From: Azolla caroliniana
Taxonomy: Eukaryota > Polypodiophyta
Direction: 5' to 3'
DNA: 64,000 bases
Assembly: GCA_043228905.1 (NCBI GenBank)
Contig: JBHGNT010000013.1
Coordinates: 17,050,001-17,114,000 of the forward strand
Below are positions 1-10,734 of this stretch, piece by piece (position 1 is the first letter of the stretch; each line of letters starts with the position of its first letter). The translations under genes and the position numbers were made by a program. Below the pieces are notes generated by a model that was not told where the DNA came from, did no database searches, and was given only the letters and a program-made list of their open reading frames with translations.

Positions 1-1017
1 CCTAATACTTGCATGCCTACCCATACACACCTATAGAGTGACCTATCAAACTAAGTGTGCCATGGCAGGAGACGGAGCGATGGCAAATAAGTGAGAGAAA
101 CACATTAGCACAAACCCAAGGATATATACGAAGGTAAGTAGAGGCGCAAACACATTGTATTGGTCGCATCCATGTCCGAGCATGACAACATGTGTGTGCA
201 AGCTCACCAAGGGTTCCATCCAAACCATTGTCAACAACGTCTGTAGTCTTTGGAAGTGCTTATAATATTGTGTGTGTGGTCCTTCATTTACACAACCCAC
301 AAAAAATTACTAGAAAGTGAAAGAAAGAGAAGAAACGTTTGGAGAGAGGGGGGGGGAGGATTGGAACAAATGGAGGTGACACTGAAGTTTTCTTGTTGTA
401 TGCACGAAATGAGGTCGGTCATTCGGCACGACACAGAATTTGTTTCGTATCGCTTTTCTTTTTTCTTTTTTCTTTTTTTTTTTTGCAACTGCCCACAAAA
501 ACCTAGACCCCAAAGTTGGGCCACTTCCCTTCCTCACTCGCCTCGCTCCAACCAGGGAAGGCATGCATAAAGGCGAGGGGGGGTGAGAGATGGGGGAAAC
601 AGAAAGAGTATGAGTGTATGTATGTATGTATGTATGTATGTATGTGTGAGCAGGAGGAGGAGGCAGGCCGAGGCAGAGGAATTGTCGTCGGATAAGGTAA
701 AAGGGAGAGATGTTTGTTTACTAAGCGCTAGTTTTGTTGGTGTTAGTGTCTGGTGTCTGGTATGGTGTGGTGTGGTCCCAAGAGAGGGGGGGGGGGTGCT
801 TTATGCTTCATTCATTCATTCATTCTATGGAGGAGGAGATCCCATCCTCCTGGGTTCAAAACCTGAGAAGAACATGAAGAGAATGACTTAAGTATTTTGT
901 GTATGCTTTTTCTTGTTTGTGTTTTGTGTTTGTATGTGGAATCATCACAGATCAAAACAGAACAGAAAAAGAGACATGAGACATGTTTAAAGGAAGGGCA
1001 GAGAAACAGAGAAACAG

Positions 1018-1058
<41 letters not shown>

Positions 1059-1110
1059 TTGGGTGCTTTGCTTTGCTTGCTTTGGTGTACATACAAGGAT
1101 TGTGACACAG
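1..1110. other. Intergenic DNA upstream of the receptor kinase; no gene seen
   Basis: I see no coding region here. The stretch is rich in simple repeats: a GTAT run near 616-645, a CATT run near 808-825, homopolymer G and T runs, and a GA run at 1022-1052. Open frames across it are low-complexity (Ser/Leu or Arg/Glu runs read from CT or GA repeats) and resemble no protein family. Confidence 0.6.
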
Positions 1111-1134
1111 TATATAAAACAAAATACCACCAGA

Positions 1135-1166
<32 letters not shown>

Positions 1167-1181
1167 CAGCAGCAGCAGCAA
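1022..1181. repeat. GA microsatellites flanking a TATA box, plus an AGC run
   Basis: There are two GA dinucleotide tracts, about 1022-1052 and 1139-1166. The second runs into an AGC trinucleotide tract at 1166-1181. The TATA-like box of the downstream gene lies between them. GA/CT tracts are common in plant core promoters and 5' leaders, so a role in transcription of the receptor kinase is possible but unproven. Confidence 0.8.
1111..1118 (+). promoter_or_regulatory. Candidate TATA box for the receptor kinase
   Basis: TATATAAA sits in a GC-neutral context just before a GA tract and is the best TATA match upstream of the kinase. Transcription would start near 1145. The leader would then be about 1.3 kb, so it makes sense only if a leader intron is removed. 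This is an inference from the motif alone. Confidence 0.4.
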
Positions 1182-1450
1182 CAGTAATAAACAAAAAGGA
1201 CAACAACAATTCGCAAATATGAGTGTGGAGGAAAGAGAAAGGAAGAGAAAGAGAGGGGGAGAGGAAAGGAGAAGCAATGGATTTTGATGCCTGTATACAG
1301 AAGGAAAGGCAGCTTTATTTTCCTTTTCTCTCTTTCTCTTTGTTTGTATTCCAGGCACGACGCACCCATTGGAGCTGCAGCAGAGCTGAAAGAATAATAA
1401 TAGTAATAGTAAATACTACTACCCGATGAGAAATCACAAATGAATGACCT

Positions 1451-2442
1451 GTGAGTGCGCTATCTTTTTCTCTTCCTTCACTTTTTTCTTTTTTCTTTTT
1501 TTGCTTCCTCCTCCTCCTCCTCCTTCTTTCCTTCATTTTTTTACTCCTCCCCTACCCTCCATTTTTGATGGGTTCTTGTTTTCCTTTTCTTTATTTTTTT
1601 CTTTCATGGAATTTTGTCTTTAGTTTTTTTCCGCTCCCTGAGGTTTGTTTTCTTTATTTTGGCTGGGTTTTTGTGCGAAATCATTTTTACTTTTTTGGGG
1701 ATTTTTTTTTTTTTTTTTTTTTTTTGTGGGGCATTCATTTTGCTTTCTCTTCTTGTTGGGTGTGGTTTTGATTTCGATTTCTTTTATTTTTTTATTTTTT
1801 AAATTTAAATTATCTAAATTGTTTTTTGGGGTGGGTTCTTACTTACCCTTTGGCACCAGATTTACCTGGTTTGCTTCTTGTTGTCTTTTGATTCCAGTCT
1901 CATCTAATTTTTGGTGAAGAACTTCTTTTGGTTTAATCCTCTAATAAGTTTTTTAACTTTCTGCACGAATCTTCTCTGCCCTCTCTCATTCAAGGGAAAT
2001 CTAATCTAGTAACTAGAGCTTGGCTAATGATCATTCTGTCTGTTCTATCCAGTAAATATCTCAATCTCATAACCATTAATTTTTAGTTCAATTGTCGGTT
2101 TCTTTACATTAGATCTCTGTAGCATAAACAGTTCGAAAAATCATTTTCTGTTTCTCTGATCAATTTGAATGGCGAGTTCGATTGGTGAGGTCAATCAGAG
2201 AGGTGGGGCTCTCATTGTTTATTTTTTCATAATTATTAATTCGATTGTTAACTTGGATTCTCAATGAATCTCCCTCTCATTGCTCCCATCCATCATCAAA
2301 TCTTCAATAATTGATGTGATTCTGAATAAATCTTCACTTTCATAGTTTTATCATCATCAAATTGAGTAAAAGCTTGATGGATCTTTTTTTATTCTGAATG
2401 ATTCTCCACCTCATTGATCAAATCATCAAAAATGGGTATTAG
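1451..2442 (+). other. Candidate 5' leader intron of the receptor kinase
   Basis: The segment is very T-rich throughout, as plant introns are, with a T run of about 24 at 1702-1725. It opens with GTGAGT, a strong donor, and closes with TATTAG, an acceptor 6 nt before the start codon. Splicing would join a GA-rich leader exon to the coding exon. The intron is inferred from composition and splice signals only; transcript data would settle it. Confidence 0.4.
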
Positions 2443-2449
2443 AAAGTGA
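2432..2449 (+). other. Five-codon upstream ORF overlapping the kinase start codon
   Basis: ATG at 2432 opens a frame of five codons. Its stop TGA shares one base with the main start, forming TGATG at 2447-2451. If this stretch is in the mRNA, the arrangement could limit translation of the kinase or couple it by reinitiation. If the candidate leader intron is spliced, this ORF is removed. A minimal ATG-TGA also lies at 2314-2319. Confidence 0.35.
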
Positions 2450-5400
2450 TGATGAGCCCTATGATCTTTTTCAGCCGAGGTGATGTAGACGTGGGTGTTT
2501 ATTGCAGCTATGGTTATTATGGTTATGCCATTCCTGTTTTGTTACTGTTCTTCTGTATTATCACACAAACTATATATGGTGGCGGGGGTAGCAAGTGGCC
2601 AGGTCATCATGAGGTCTTTTCCAATGATGAGGGTTCATTAAGTGCAGCTCCATCATTCTTAAACTTTAGTGGCAGCAGCACCACCTGGAATGTGTCCACT
2701 GTGGAACAAACAATCCTGGTGAGTTGCGATGCCACAAGACAAAGCCCGCCTGGATTCATAACGACAGTGTTTCTTGCAAATGGAGCATTTGCCTTTGGTT
2801 GTAGCCTGGCACACGTGGAAGCAATCGGCACCGGCTCTGCCACTGGCAGCGCTACGGTGCTTTCCAACAATTATGTCAAGAAGAGGACTTATTTCTTGAG
2901 TGTGGCCATCTCAAGGGCGAACTTTCCAAATGTGCCTATCTGGGTTGCCAATCGTGACCGCCCAGTGAGTGACAATGCCACCCTGGCAGCCAATTCGGTC
3001 GGGGGGATCCTCCTCATCGATGCTGATGGCTCTGTGGCATGGGACTCCCACACTGCAAACATCTCAGGAATCCATCTTGCTCCCAATGGAAACCTCATCT
3101 TCCTTGATGCCCAGGGTTCGATGCTCTGGCAGAGCTTTGATGAGCCAATAGATGTGCTTGTTCCGGGACAATCCCTTAAGCCAAACCGGTCACTCGTGTC
3201 GGGTTTCTCTTCAGTTTCTCAGCCCGTCATTGTTGGAATGCGGCCTCCGACAGGAAATTTCACTGCTGACATGAAGCCTGGTGGCCTTGTTCTATATGAA
3301 CACTCAGGCTCCACACAACCACTTCCTTACTATGCCATCAAGTATCCTTTTGTTCCATCCACACTTGAAGACACCCTATTTAGCCCCTGCAATCATAGCC
3401 AGTTGCTTCTCACCCAAACTAACCTTACCTTGATACAAGTCCAACAAGGCTCATATGATACTCCTTTGCCACCCTACTGTGGTACTCCAATATTGATTAG
3501 TTCTAATGGAGCTGATGGTAATAACACTTCATCTACCTCCACTGTCAATGATAATCCATTTGTCAGTTCTAGTTCTTTGCCAGATAGTGGCATTGCATTT
3601 GTTAGGCTAGATGCAGATGGAAATATCAGGGCATATCATCATGATTTCAAGGCCTCTTTTGATCTGTTCGAATCCACTAGCAAGAAAGGTTTGTGTGGAA
3701 TTCCAAATGCATGTGGACCTTATGGTATCTGCTTTCTCCAGACATCAGGAGAGTCTTTGACAAATGTGCCGGCAGCTGGAATTGCAGGATGCCAATGCCC
3801 TACAAGCAATCAGACTGATGGTACTGGTATGGCATCCATCTTCACAGAAGTGGAAGGCATTAAAGAATACTTGTTGACAACCACCACATGCACATTGAGG
3901 GAGGTAGTTAATATTCAAGCTAGCTACAATGTCTGCACCACCTCTCACAAATTCTTTGATGTGGAGGATGTTGATTACTTTGCCAATGATTACATCAATG
4001 CTTCGCTCATCTGTGATTCTTTTGACATTTGTAAAGCGGCATGTGCAAGCAACTGCACGTGCCGTGCAGCTTTCTATAGGGCAGTGTCACGCCAGTGCTT
4101 TCTGCACGAAAATGTGTTATCGATGATTCATGTTCCAACATTTGGGGCCTATAGGGCGTCCATCAAATATTGGCAAGAGCTCAACAGTGAGGAGCAAAAA
4201 AAATCAGAAACCAGATTAATTGTTGGCATCAGCATATCATCAGTGGCATCAATTGCATTTCTAGTGATATGGCGCATGTATAAGGGACGCCAGCCAAAAT
4301 TGGTCATGGATGCAGCAGGTGACGCCGCAGATCAGGATATGCAGCTCTTGGCATCACTGCCTGGGCAGCCACGGAGGTTCAGCTTCAAAGAACTGAGAGC
4401 AGCAACATGCGAGTTTCGATGCAAACTCGGGGTCGGGGGTTTTGGATCTGTGTATAGAGGAATGCTACATGATGGATCTCTCGTAGCAGTAAAGCAGCTC
4501 GAATTTCATGCTGTCAACAAGACAACTCAGGCTGGGCTAAAGGAATTCCGAAACGAAGTGATTGCGCTGAGCAACATCAACCATCAGAACTTGGTGCACT
4601 TGAGGGGATTCTGTGCTGATGGGCCTCACCGGCTTCTGGTTTATGAATTCATGCTTAATGGCTCCCTTGACACCTGGTTGTTCCATTCATCCCAGCCTGC
4701 TGCTGCTGCCAATGGCAATAACAATCAACTGGAGAAAGTTTCACGTTGGGCTCACCAGAACGACAGAATACTTGATTCCACCAATATAGTTGTTCCCTCA
4801 TCCAACAGCTTCAAAGATCAGCACCAACTAGACTGGAAGACACGGCTATCGATCACCATCCACACAGCCCGTGGCCTCTTCTTTCTGCACGAGCAATGTC
4901 GGAATCCTATCGTGCATCTTGATGTAAAGCCTCAAAACATCCTGCTCGATGACAATTTCGTTGCTAAGCTCTCAGACTTTGGCTTATCCCGCCTAATAAA
5001 TGAAGACCAGAGCAGTGCTGTAACGAGGATGAGGGGTACTCCTGGTTACATGGCACCAGAATGCCTAATCTTGACAGATGCCACCGAAAAGAGTGACGTC
5101 TACAGCTTTGGCATGGTCTTGTTGGAGATTGTAAGTGGGCGAAAGAATGTAGATGTTTCCAGGTTGGTCCTCTACGGTGATGGCGAGGGATGGTATTTTC
5201 CTGCGATGGCTGCCAAAAAATTACAGGAAGGCTGTATCCATGATATTATCGACAAGAATCTACGACAAGGTCATGCTGACAATGTTGTTGATCAGCTCAT
5301 TCTGGAGCAAGCTAAGAGAGTCATGCAGATTGCCTTCTGGTGCATTCAAGATGAGCCAGCTCTAAGGCCAACTATGGGGAAGGTTTTACTGATGCTCGAA

Positions 5401-5706
5401 GGATACACACCTGTTCCGCCACCACCATTGTCAAATTTCAACTTCGGAATGCTTTTCCATCGCTCTATTAACATGCAACATCAACAACACCAACGAAAAG
5501 AAGCTGAGAATAACAATTCTGGCACTTGTGTAACTTCACCTTCCTCAGGATGCTCCTCCACTACTCAATGTACTGCTGACACTTCAAACAAATATCTTGA
5601 TTCTGCTTCCACAAACTTGCATTCTCCTTCTACTCATATGCTTAAAACCCCAGTCTCTGACAACCTGGCTCGAGGCGAATCAGAGTCTGGTGTTGTTTCA
5701 GACTAG
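2449..5706 (+). CDS. G-type lectin S-receptor-like serine/threonine kinase (SD2-5-like)
   Basis: This is a single-exon receptor kinase of 1085 aa; I start at the first ATG because the codon at 2446 is GTG. A signal peptide precedes a bulb-type lectin domain (about 75-235, with WVANRD at 165-170 and WQSF), an EGF-like segment (CGIPNACGPYGIC from 417) and a PAN-type Cys-rich domain (about 522-555). One membrane helix covers 590-608, and the kinase runs from about 650 to 950. It has the Gly loop GVGGFGSVY at 661, Lys682 in VAVK, HLDVKPQN with Asp825, DFG at 843 and APE ending at 871. HLD in place of HRD makes it a non-RD kinase. A 49-residue Ser/Asn/Gln-rich insert (about 745-793) splits the domain just before LDWKTR. 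The Ser/Thr-rich tail follows the kinase. It probably signals at the plasma membrane; the ligand is unknown. Confidence 0.93.
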   Translation: MMSPMIFFSRGDVDVGVYCSYGYYGYAIPVLLLFFCIITQTIYGGGGSKWPGHHEVFSNDEGSLSAAPSFLNFSGSSTTWNVSTVEQTILVSCDATRQSPPGFITTVFLANGAFAFGCSLAHVEAIGTGSATGSATVLSNNYVKKRTYFLSVAISRANFPNVPIWVANRDRPVSDNATLAANSVGGILLIDADGSVAWDSHTANISGIHLAPNGNLIFLDAQGSMLWQSFDEPIDVLVPGQSLKPNRSLVSGFSSVSQPVIVGMRPPTGNFTADMKPGGLVLYEHSGSTQPLPYYAIKYPFVPSTLEDTLFSPCNHSQLLLTQTNLTLIQVQQGSYDTPLPPYCGTPILISSNGADGNNTSSTSTVNDNPFVSSSSLPDSGIAFVRLDADGNIRAYHHDFKASFDLFESTSKKGLCGIPNACGPYGICFLQTSGESLTNVPAAGIAGCQCPTSNQTDGTGMASIFTEVEGIKEYLLTTTTCTLREVVNIQASYNVCTTSHKFFDVEDVDYFANDYINASLICDSFDICKAACASNCTCRAAFYRAVSRQCFLHENVLSMIHVPTFGAYRASIKYWQELNSEEQKKSETRLIVGISISSVASIAFLVIWRMYKGRQPKLVMDAAGDAADQDMQLLASLPGQPRRFSFKELRAATCEFRCKLGVGGFGSVYRGMLHDGSLVAVKQLEFHAVNKTTQAGLKEFRNEVIALSNINHQNLVHLRGFCADGPHRLLVYEFMLNGSLDTWLFHSSQPAAAANGNNNQLEKVSRWAHQNDRILDSTNIVVPSSNSFKDQHQLDWKTRLSITIHTARGLFFLHEQCRNPIVHLDVKPQNILLDDNFVAKLSDFGLSRLINEDQSSAVTRMRGTPGYMAPECLILTDATEKSDVYSFGMVLLEIVSGRKNVDVSRLVLYGDGEGWYFPAMAAKKLQEGCIHDIIDKNLRQGHADNVVDQLILEQAKRVMQIAFWCIQDEPALRPTMGKVLLMLEGYTPVPPPPLSNFNFGMLFHRSINMQHQQHQRKEAENNNSGTCVTSPSSGCSSTTQCTADTSNKYLDSASTNLHSPSTHMLKTPVSDNLARGESESGVVSD

Positions 5707-6864
5707 AATGTTGTTGCTCCCATTGTTTTCTCATGGACGATTACCTCCCTATGATCAAAACCTCTCTTTACCAACAAGCATTCACTGGCATCTGCACTAA
5801 CAAGTACATAAATAAGGAGGAAAGAAAGAGCGAAAGTCACACACTCATTATTTGGTGCTTGAACCCAGATGCCAATTCTTGCTCTCTATGCCCCCTGATG
5901 TGGGTTAGAGAAGGGACTTGTTCATTAAATCCATTCCCATACATACATCCATCAGACATGAATTCTTTCAACCATGTGATGAACCATCTTTAATATGAAT
6001 CAGAAGTCAGTCATTTCAAAGGATGGCCTCTCTTAAGATTAGTTAGGATTGTCCAAATTGTTGTAATCTCAGACCTAAAAATTAGGAGGATTTCCCAATG
6101 CAGGAGGAGATAGGCACCCAACTGTTTTATTAACAGAAATTTTCATTCCCACAGTTTGCAAGTGACAAAACAGTTAACCAAATACAATGAATCTTTTAAC
6201 GAAACCCCTTAAAAGTGTTCAGCAGTGTCCGAAAGAATGCAAGAAAGAAATCTAAATATTACTGAAATCCAATTCAGAACCACATCCTGAAATACAATGA
6301 CATGCGGGCGTGGGTCTGCATTATCTCCATAGTAGTGGTACCATGGCATCAAAAACATTGCACCACTCCCATTAAAGCATTAGATGGTTGCACCATTGAC
6401 ATACACAAAGAACTTTAGATGATATCAATAGCATATCATGATTGCCTTCATAACAATGGGGTTCTCACTCACTAATGCATTGCCACAATTTGATTCCATC
6501 CTCTTTCTGTAATGCTCACAATTTGTTTTGTTTACATTATATTGATAAAACATCATGTCATGCGAACAAAACAACATTAGTTACTCTCATGGTTTCGAAA
6601 CATACTGCATTGTTCCCCATTTGGACTACTCATGTAGTGGAGGTCCACTTAAGACTTTATATGTCAATACTATAACAAGTTATTGAGAAAAGAGTACTTC
6701 TTTGGTGTTGTCATTGCATAATCATACATCTTATTTTGAGGTACAAGTTATATAGAAATACCTCATGTAATCTACTTAGTACTTAAAACTACACAACTTT
6801 TAATGTCATTATGATATTCTATTATCCTTGTTGAGCAAACCTCACAAGCACAAATCTAATGAAG

Positions 6865-6925
<61 letters not shown>

Positions 6926-9900
6926 GATATGATATGTATAGTGTACTAGCTATAGAAACATAGCCAATAGTCCTCAAATAAATGGACAAATGCCACAATC
7001 TCACAATCTTTCTAACAAACAAAGAGTCAAGGTTTCGATGCATTGAACCTTTAGGCTAGTCTAGATGTATACATTTCAATAGATAAAGAGGCCATGCATA
7101 TAATTTTTCTATGTACCGTACATTAGTATGTGTTGTTGTGATTAGGTGAACCATGCTTTCAATGGTGTAGATTTATTTTGTAGAAATATGAGCACTATTA
7201 TCTCTTTCTCTCTTAGAGGAAGAATCAAAATAAAGGATTTCGTAGGAAATAATTTTTTGATGAGGGCATTTGTCTACTAATAACTTATCTTGGTCCCCCA
7301 TATTGGAAGATGATGGGACTTACTTTCAAGCAAGAAAGGGTAGAAACTATGATGGTCATTGTGTCAATAGCTTCTAGAAATGTCCTAGCCTAACCATCTA
7401 AATGGCAAATGTGTGTTGACCTAGTGTGAAAGAGAGGTCTCGAGGCTAGATGCCACTCATTCCTAGAGCCATCACCAGTTGTGAGACTCGTGTGAGATAC
7501 TTGTCACTTTTTTTTTGGTCTCGACTCACAACATAAGGTGTATATTCTAGTGTGGATAGAATTAAACGTAAGCTTCATAGTATATGGGAGTGAGCAATAT
7601 GCTCATCTTGTCGAGGAGAGTGTCACATAATGTCAGTTCTATATTGGTCCTTTAGAGCAAAGTGCAACTTTTGGTTGTGAGATAGAAATTGAAGAATATT
7701 TTGAGAATTTGAAAACTAAGAGGTAGTTGTGAACTTGGTGAGGCATTAGATTTATTTTGGTAAATTTCCATTCTAAAAAATTGATTCGATAGCCAAGTAG
7801 AGAAAAAAGGAAATACAACAATAAAACACATGAACCTACAAGTTGGGGTCACCGTTAGAGATGGAAGTGTCAACAAAGAACAAGTAATGATTCGTAGGAA
7901 ACTATAAAATTGAAATTGTTGGTATGAGTTTGGATAGAGCCATTATTTTGTAAATTTGTATTTGTGAAACACATAAGGTTGTATGAGCATCAATGTGAAA
8001 TTTGTTTTATGTTGTGACAAGCACTTTGATGGCCATAATAGAACTGTTTTGAAATGAACTACATCTCAAAAACTAATAAACCTCACTCTCGCCCAATTTA
8101 CTATAGAAAGTATGTACTTGTAACATGTGTGGTGAGAAATGCAACATTGTTTTTGCATTGAAATGGATTTCGGTGTAGTGTGGTGTATGTTTGCATTGTA
8201 AGTACATGGTTTCTTTTGAGACGCTCTTGTAGGGGATTGTATGATTGTCCACAAGCTAAAGTGCGCACTTTTGGCCTAATTTAATTCTTGAATATTGTTA
8301 TGCATTTGTTTATAAGATTTGTTCCTCACATGCACCATGGTTGCAATTGTAAAGCAACAACAACAATAGTGTGTGCATCCAATATCAGGCAAACTCAACC
8401 TTTTGTCGGAGTTTGAATCCATCAATATATTTTAGGTGTTGCACACTGTGTATTTTTCTCACAGAAAACTCATGACATCCACGAGTTTGGGAACATCGTG
8501 GGAAATCTATTAAAGTAATCAATCATCCAATTTGTATTTCTCTTGATTTTAGGGTTGAAACCCACTCTACATTCATTAGTGAGCGTAATATGATTAGCTT
8601 GTAGAAGGTACCCTCTATGCCTCTTTCCATATCCCATTATTGGTTCACACATTCTCCATCTTTCAGCCTCATGTTGATGAATTCAATTCCAACATTTTGC
8701 TTGATGGCCTACCAGAAAACCTAGTCTCGCGAAGCCCTTATAACCAAAATCACAAACTTGCAAGTTGGTGTCCTATCAAAATGATTACATAAACACTTTT
8801 ATATGTTACATCAAACAGACATTGCAAATGGGAAATTATATATGATAAACGGATGGGAACATGACCATGTCAAATAAGAGTTGTTGTAGTTTGATCAGAG
8901 AAAAACATCAAAACCCAATTACAAGATTTGAAATGTTGTGCTTCACGAATTTTCAATCTCCATTGCGGAAATAATTCAATTCAAGCATATTTAAATTTGT
9001 GGGTTTGTTGAGTTCATATAAGTGGGCTCGACTATTATTAGCTGCCCAACTGTAACAATAACTTTATATGTAATTGATCTATAATTGTTTTTTACTAGTC
9101 TTGTGATGAAAGCTTATGCTTGTGTCACATGGTGAATGGGAAACTCAACCTGCTATTAGAAACCGTCATAAAGAAAAATGGGTACATATTGATATTAGAA
9201 GATGCTTCACCATTTACGCACCTTTGTCTTATAGAAAGAATGAAAAGAAATAGATGTGAAACTACTTTGATGAAGACATGCGATAAGTTTAGCATGTGTC
9301 GACCTAGCACATCTACCCCTTGATCCACATGGCACGGAAACAACAATTGGGTAAACTAGTTTTCTATGTCTTTAAAATTGAGAGCATATCCCAAAAGGAT
9401 ATGTGACACGTTCTTGGTGTCTTTCACTCTCTCTTTCTGTCTAAATGTTCAATATTTATTGAACACTATCTCTTCTCTCCTCACCCCCCTCCCATTCCTT
9501 TTTTCAATAAAGACTACCATACTATGCACAAAAGATATAAATGCAAAAGATCACTTCCAACCATTAAAGATATTGCATATGTTGCAAATGTCACACCAAT
9601 AGATATATATATATATATATATATGTCAGATATTGTGTAGCACTAAATGACAATCATACATTTCTGCAAGTGAATAAATTTCAAGAGACTTCCAAATTGA
9701 GAATTATCATAATCTGAAGACACCACTCAAGCAATGGATGGACATAACAAAGGAACAATTTGTGTGTTTGCTGAATTGGTCCCCCTTGCCCCTTCTCTCT
9801 TGTTGTTGGTTTGGTGGTTTATATAATAACATCAAAGTCATGAAATTAAGAAAACCCCAAGTTTGTCCCTCACCATGGACTAGGCCCCGTTTCATCGATC

Positions 9901-10643
9901 ACAATCAGTCTGGAACAATTGGTCTCTCGTGGACATTAAGAAGATATCTATCTACCTCTCCCCTCTCACATACACATTTTGGCTATGCAATTGCATTACT
10001 AATAGGAAAAGAGTTGGCATGAAACACACACATATAATCGATGGGTATCCATTAATGATATGGATGATTATTGCCTACATTTTTTAATGGATAATAATAT
10101 GGATGATGGATGTAGCAAAGGAAAAGAGACCTTTCTAATCATGTTAGGTCTTGTATGAATTAGTTGTTATTTGATGGGTTTAACAATTTGAAAGTTTACC
10201 TTGATCTCACACACATCAATATGGAACAAGTTAAGCAATTTCGTATCTTAATTTATTTTCCACATTGTATATATATTGAAAGCTATATGTGTTGACGGGC
10301 TTGTCAAACTCGTGATAAATGTAGCTCATCATGCCCAAGCATCTTTTTGTTTTTTTAAAGGTAGATAAATCGAAGAATGCATACATGTAATGCACATGCA
10401 TCTTTTTGGTCTTTTAAAAAGGGTAGACCAAATAATCTAAGAATCATGCAAGTAGTAGTAATACGTTGGCCGTCGATGACGATGACACCATTTATGTATA
10501 TATTTAAACTAAAAGGGGCAAGTGTCTAAAACAATGTCTAGTCATTGAACAAATCCATTGAAATGTTCATTTTTTGATCCTATCTCATGTGCTAATGTGT
10601 GTCCACGTAAGCGCACTCGAACTTTACTTAGAACCCAGAGTTG
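5707..10643. other. Intergenic region of about 5 kb with no recognisable gene
   Basis: The DNA is AT-rich and has only short open frames without domain similarity that I can see. The first few hundred bases should include the 3' untranslated region of the receptor kinase. Simple repeats occur at 6867-6925 and about 9602-9624. I recognise no transposon domains, though old decayed elements would be invisible to me here. Confidence 0.6.
6867..6925. repeat. Compound CT/TA microsatellite
   Basis: A CT dinucleotide tract of about 33 bp passes directly into a TA tract of about 26 bp. The same compound arrangement occurs at 21.6-21.8 kb, so it may mark a dispersed repeat rather than an isolated microsatellite. 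Confidence 0.85.
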
Positions 10644-10653
10644 TATATTTAAA
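10644..10653 (+). promoter_or_regulatory. TATA box of the methionine gamma-lyase gene
   Basis: TATATTTAAA lies 82 bp upstream of the first in-frame ATG. This predicts a start of transcription near 10675-10685 and a leader of about 50-60 nt. It argues against extending the protein into the open frame upstream, because that extension would cross the core promoter. Confidence 0.6.
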
Positions 10654-10734
10654 GCGGAACTCTTACAACCCAAATCTCCATTCCAATATATCAAAACCCC
10701 AAACCAAAAGAACGTCCATACCCACCTAAACAAT

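Noticed and set aside
812-1369. Long open frame on the minus strand, Ser/Leu-rich
   Set aside because: It is read through CT microsatellites and homopolymers, has no domain and overlaps the predicted promoter.
5707-10540. Small open frames in the intergenic region
   Set aside because: None has a recognisable domain, splice pattern or promoter, and most are shorter than 80 codons in AT-rich DNA.
10558-10734. N-terminal extension of the methionine gamma-lyase
   Set aside because: It begins at TTG, has no ATG and crosses the TATA box; plant homologues do not have it.
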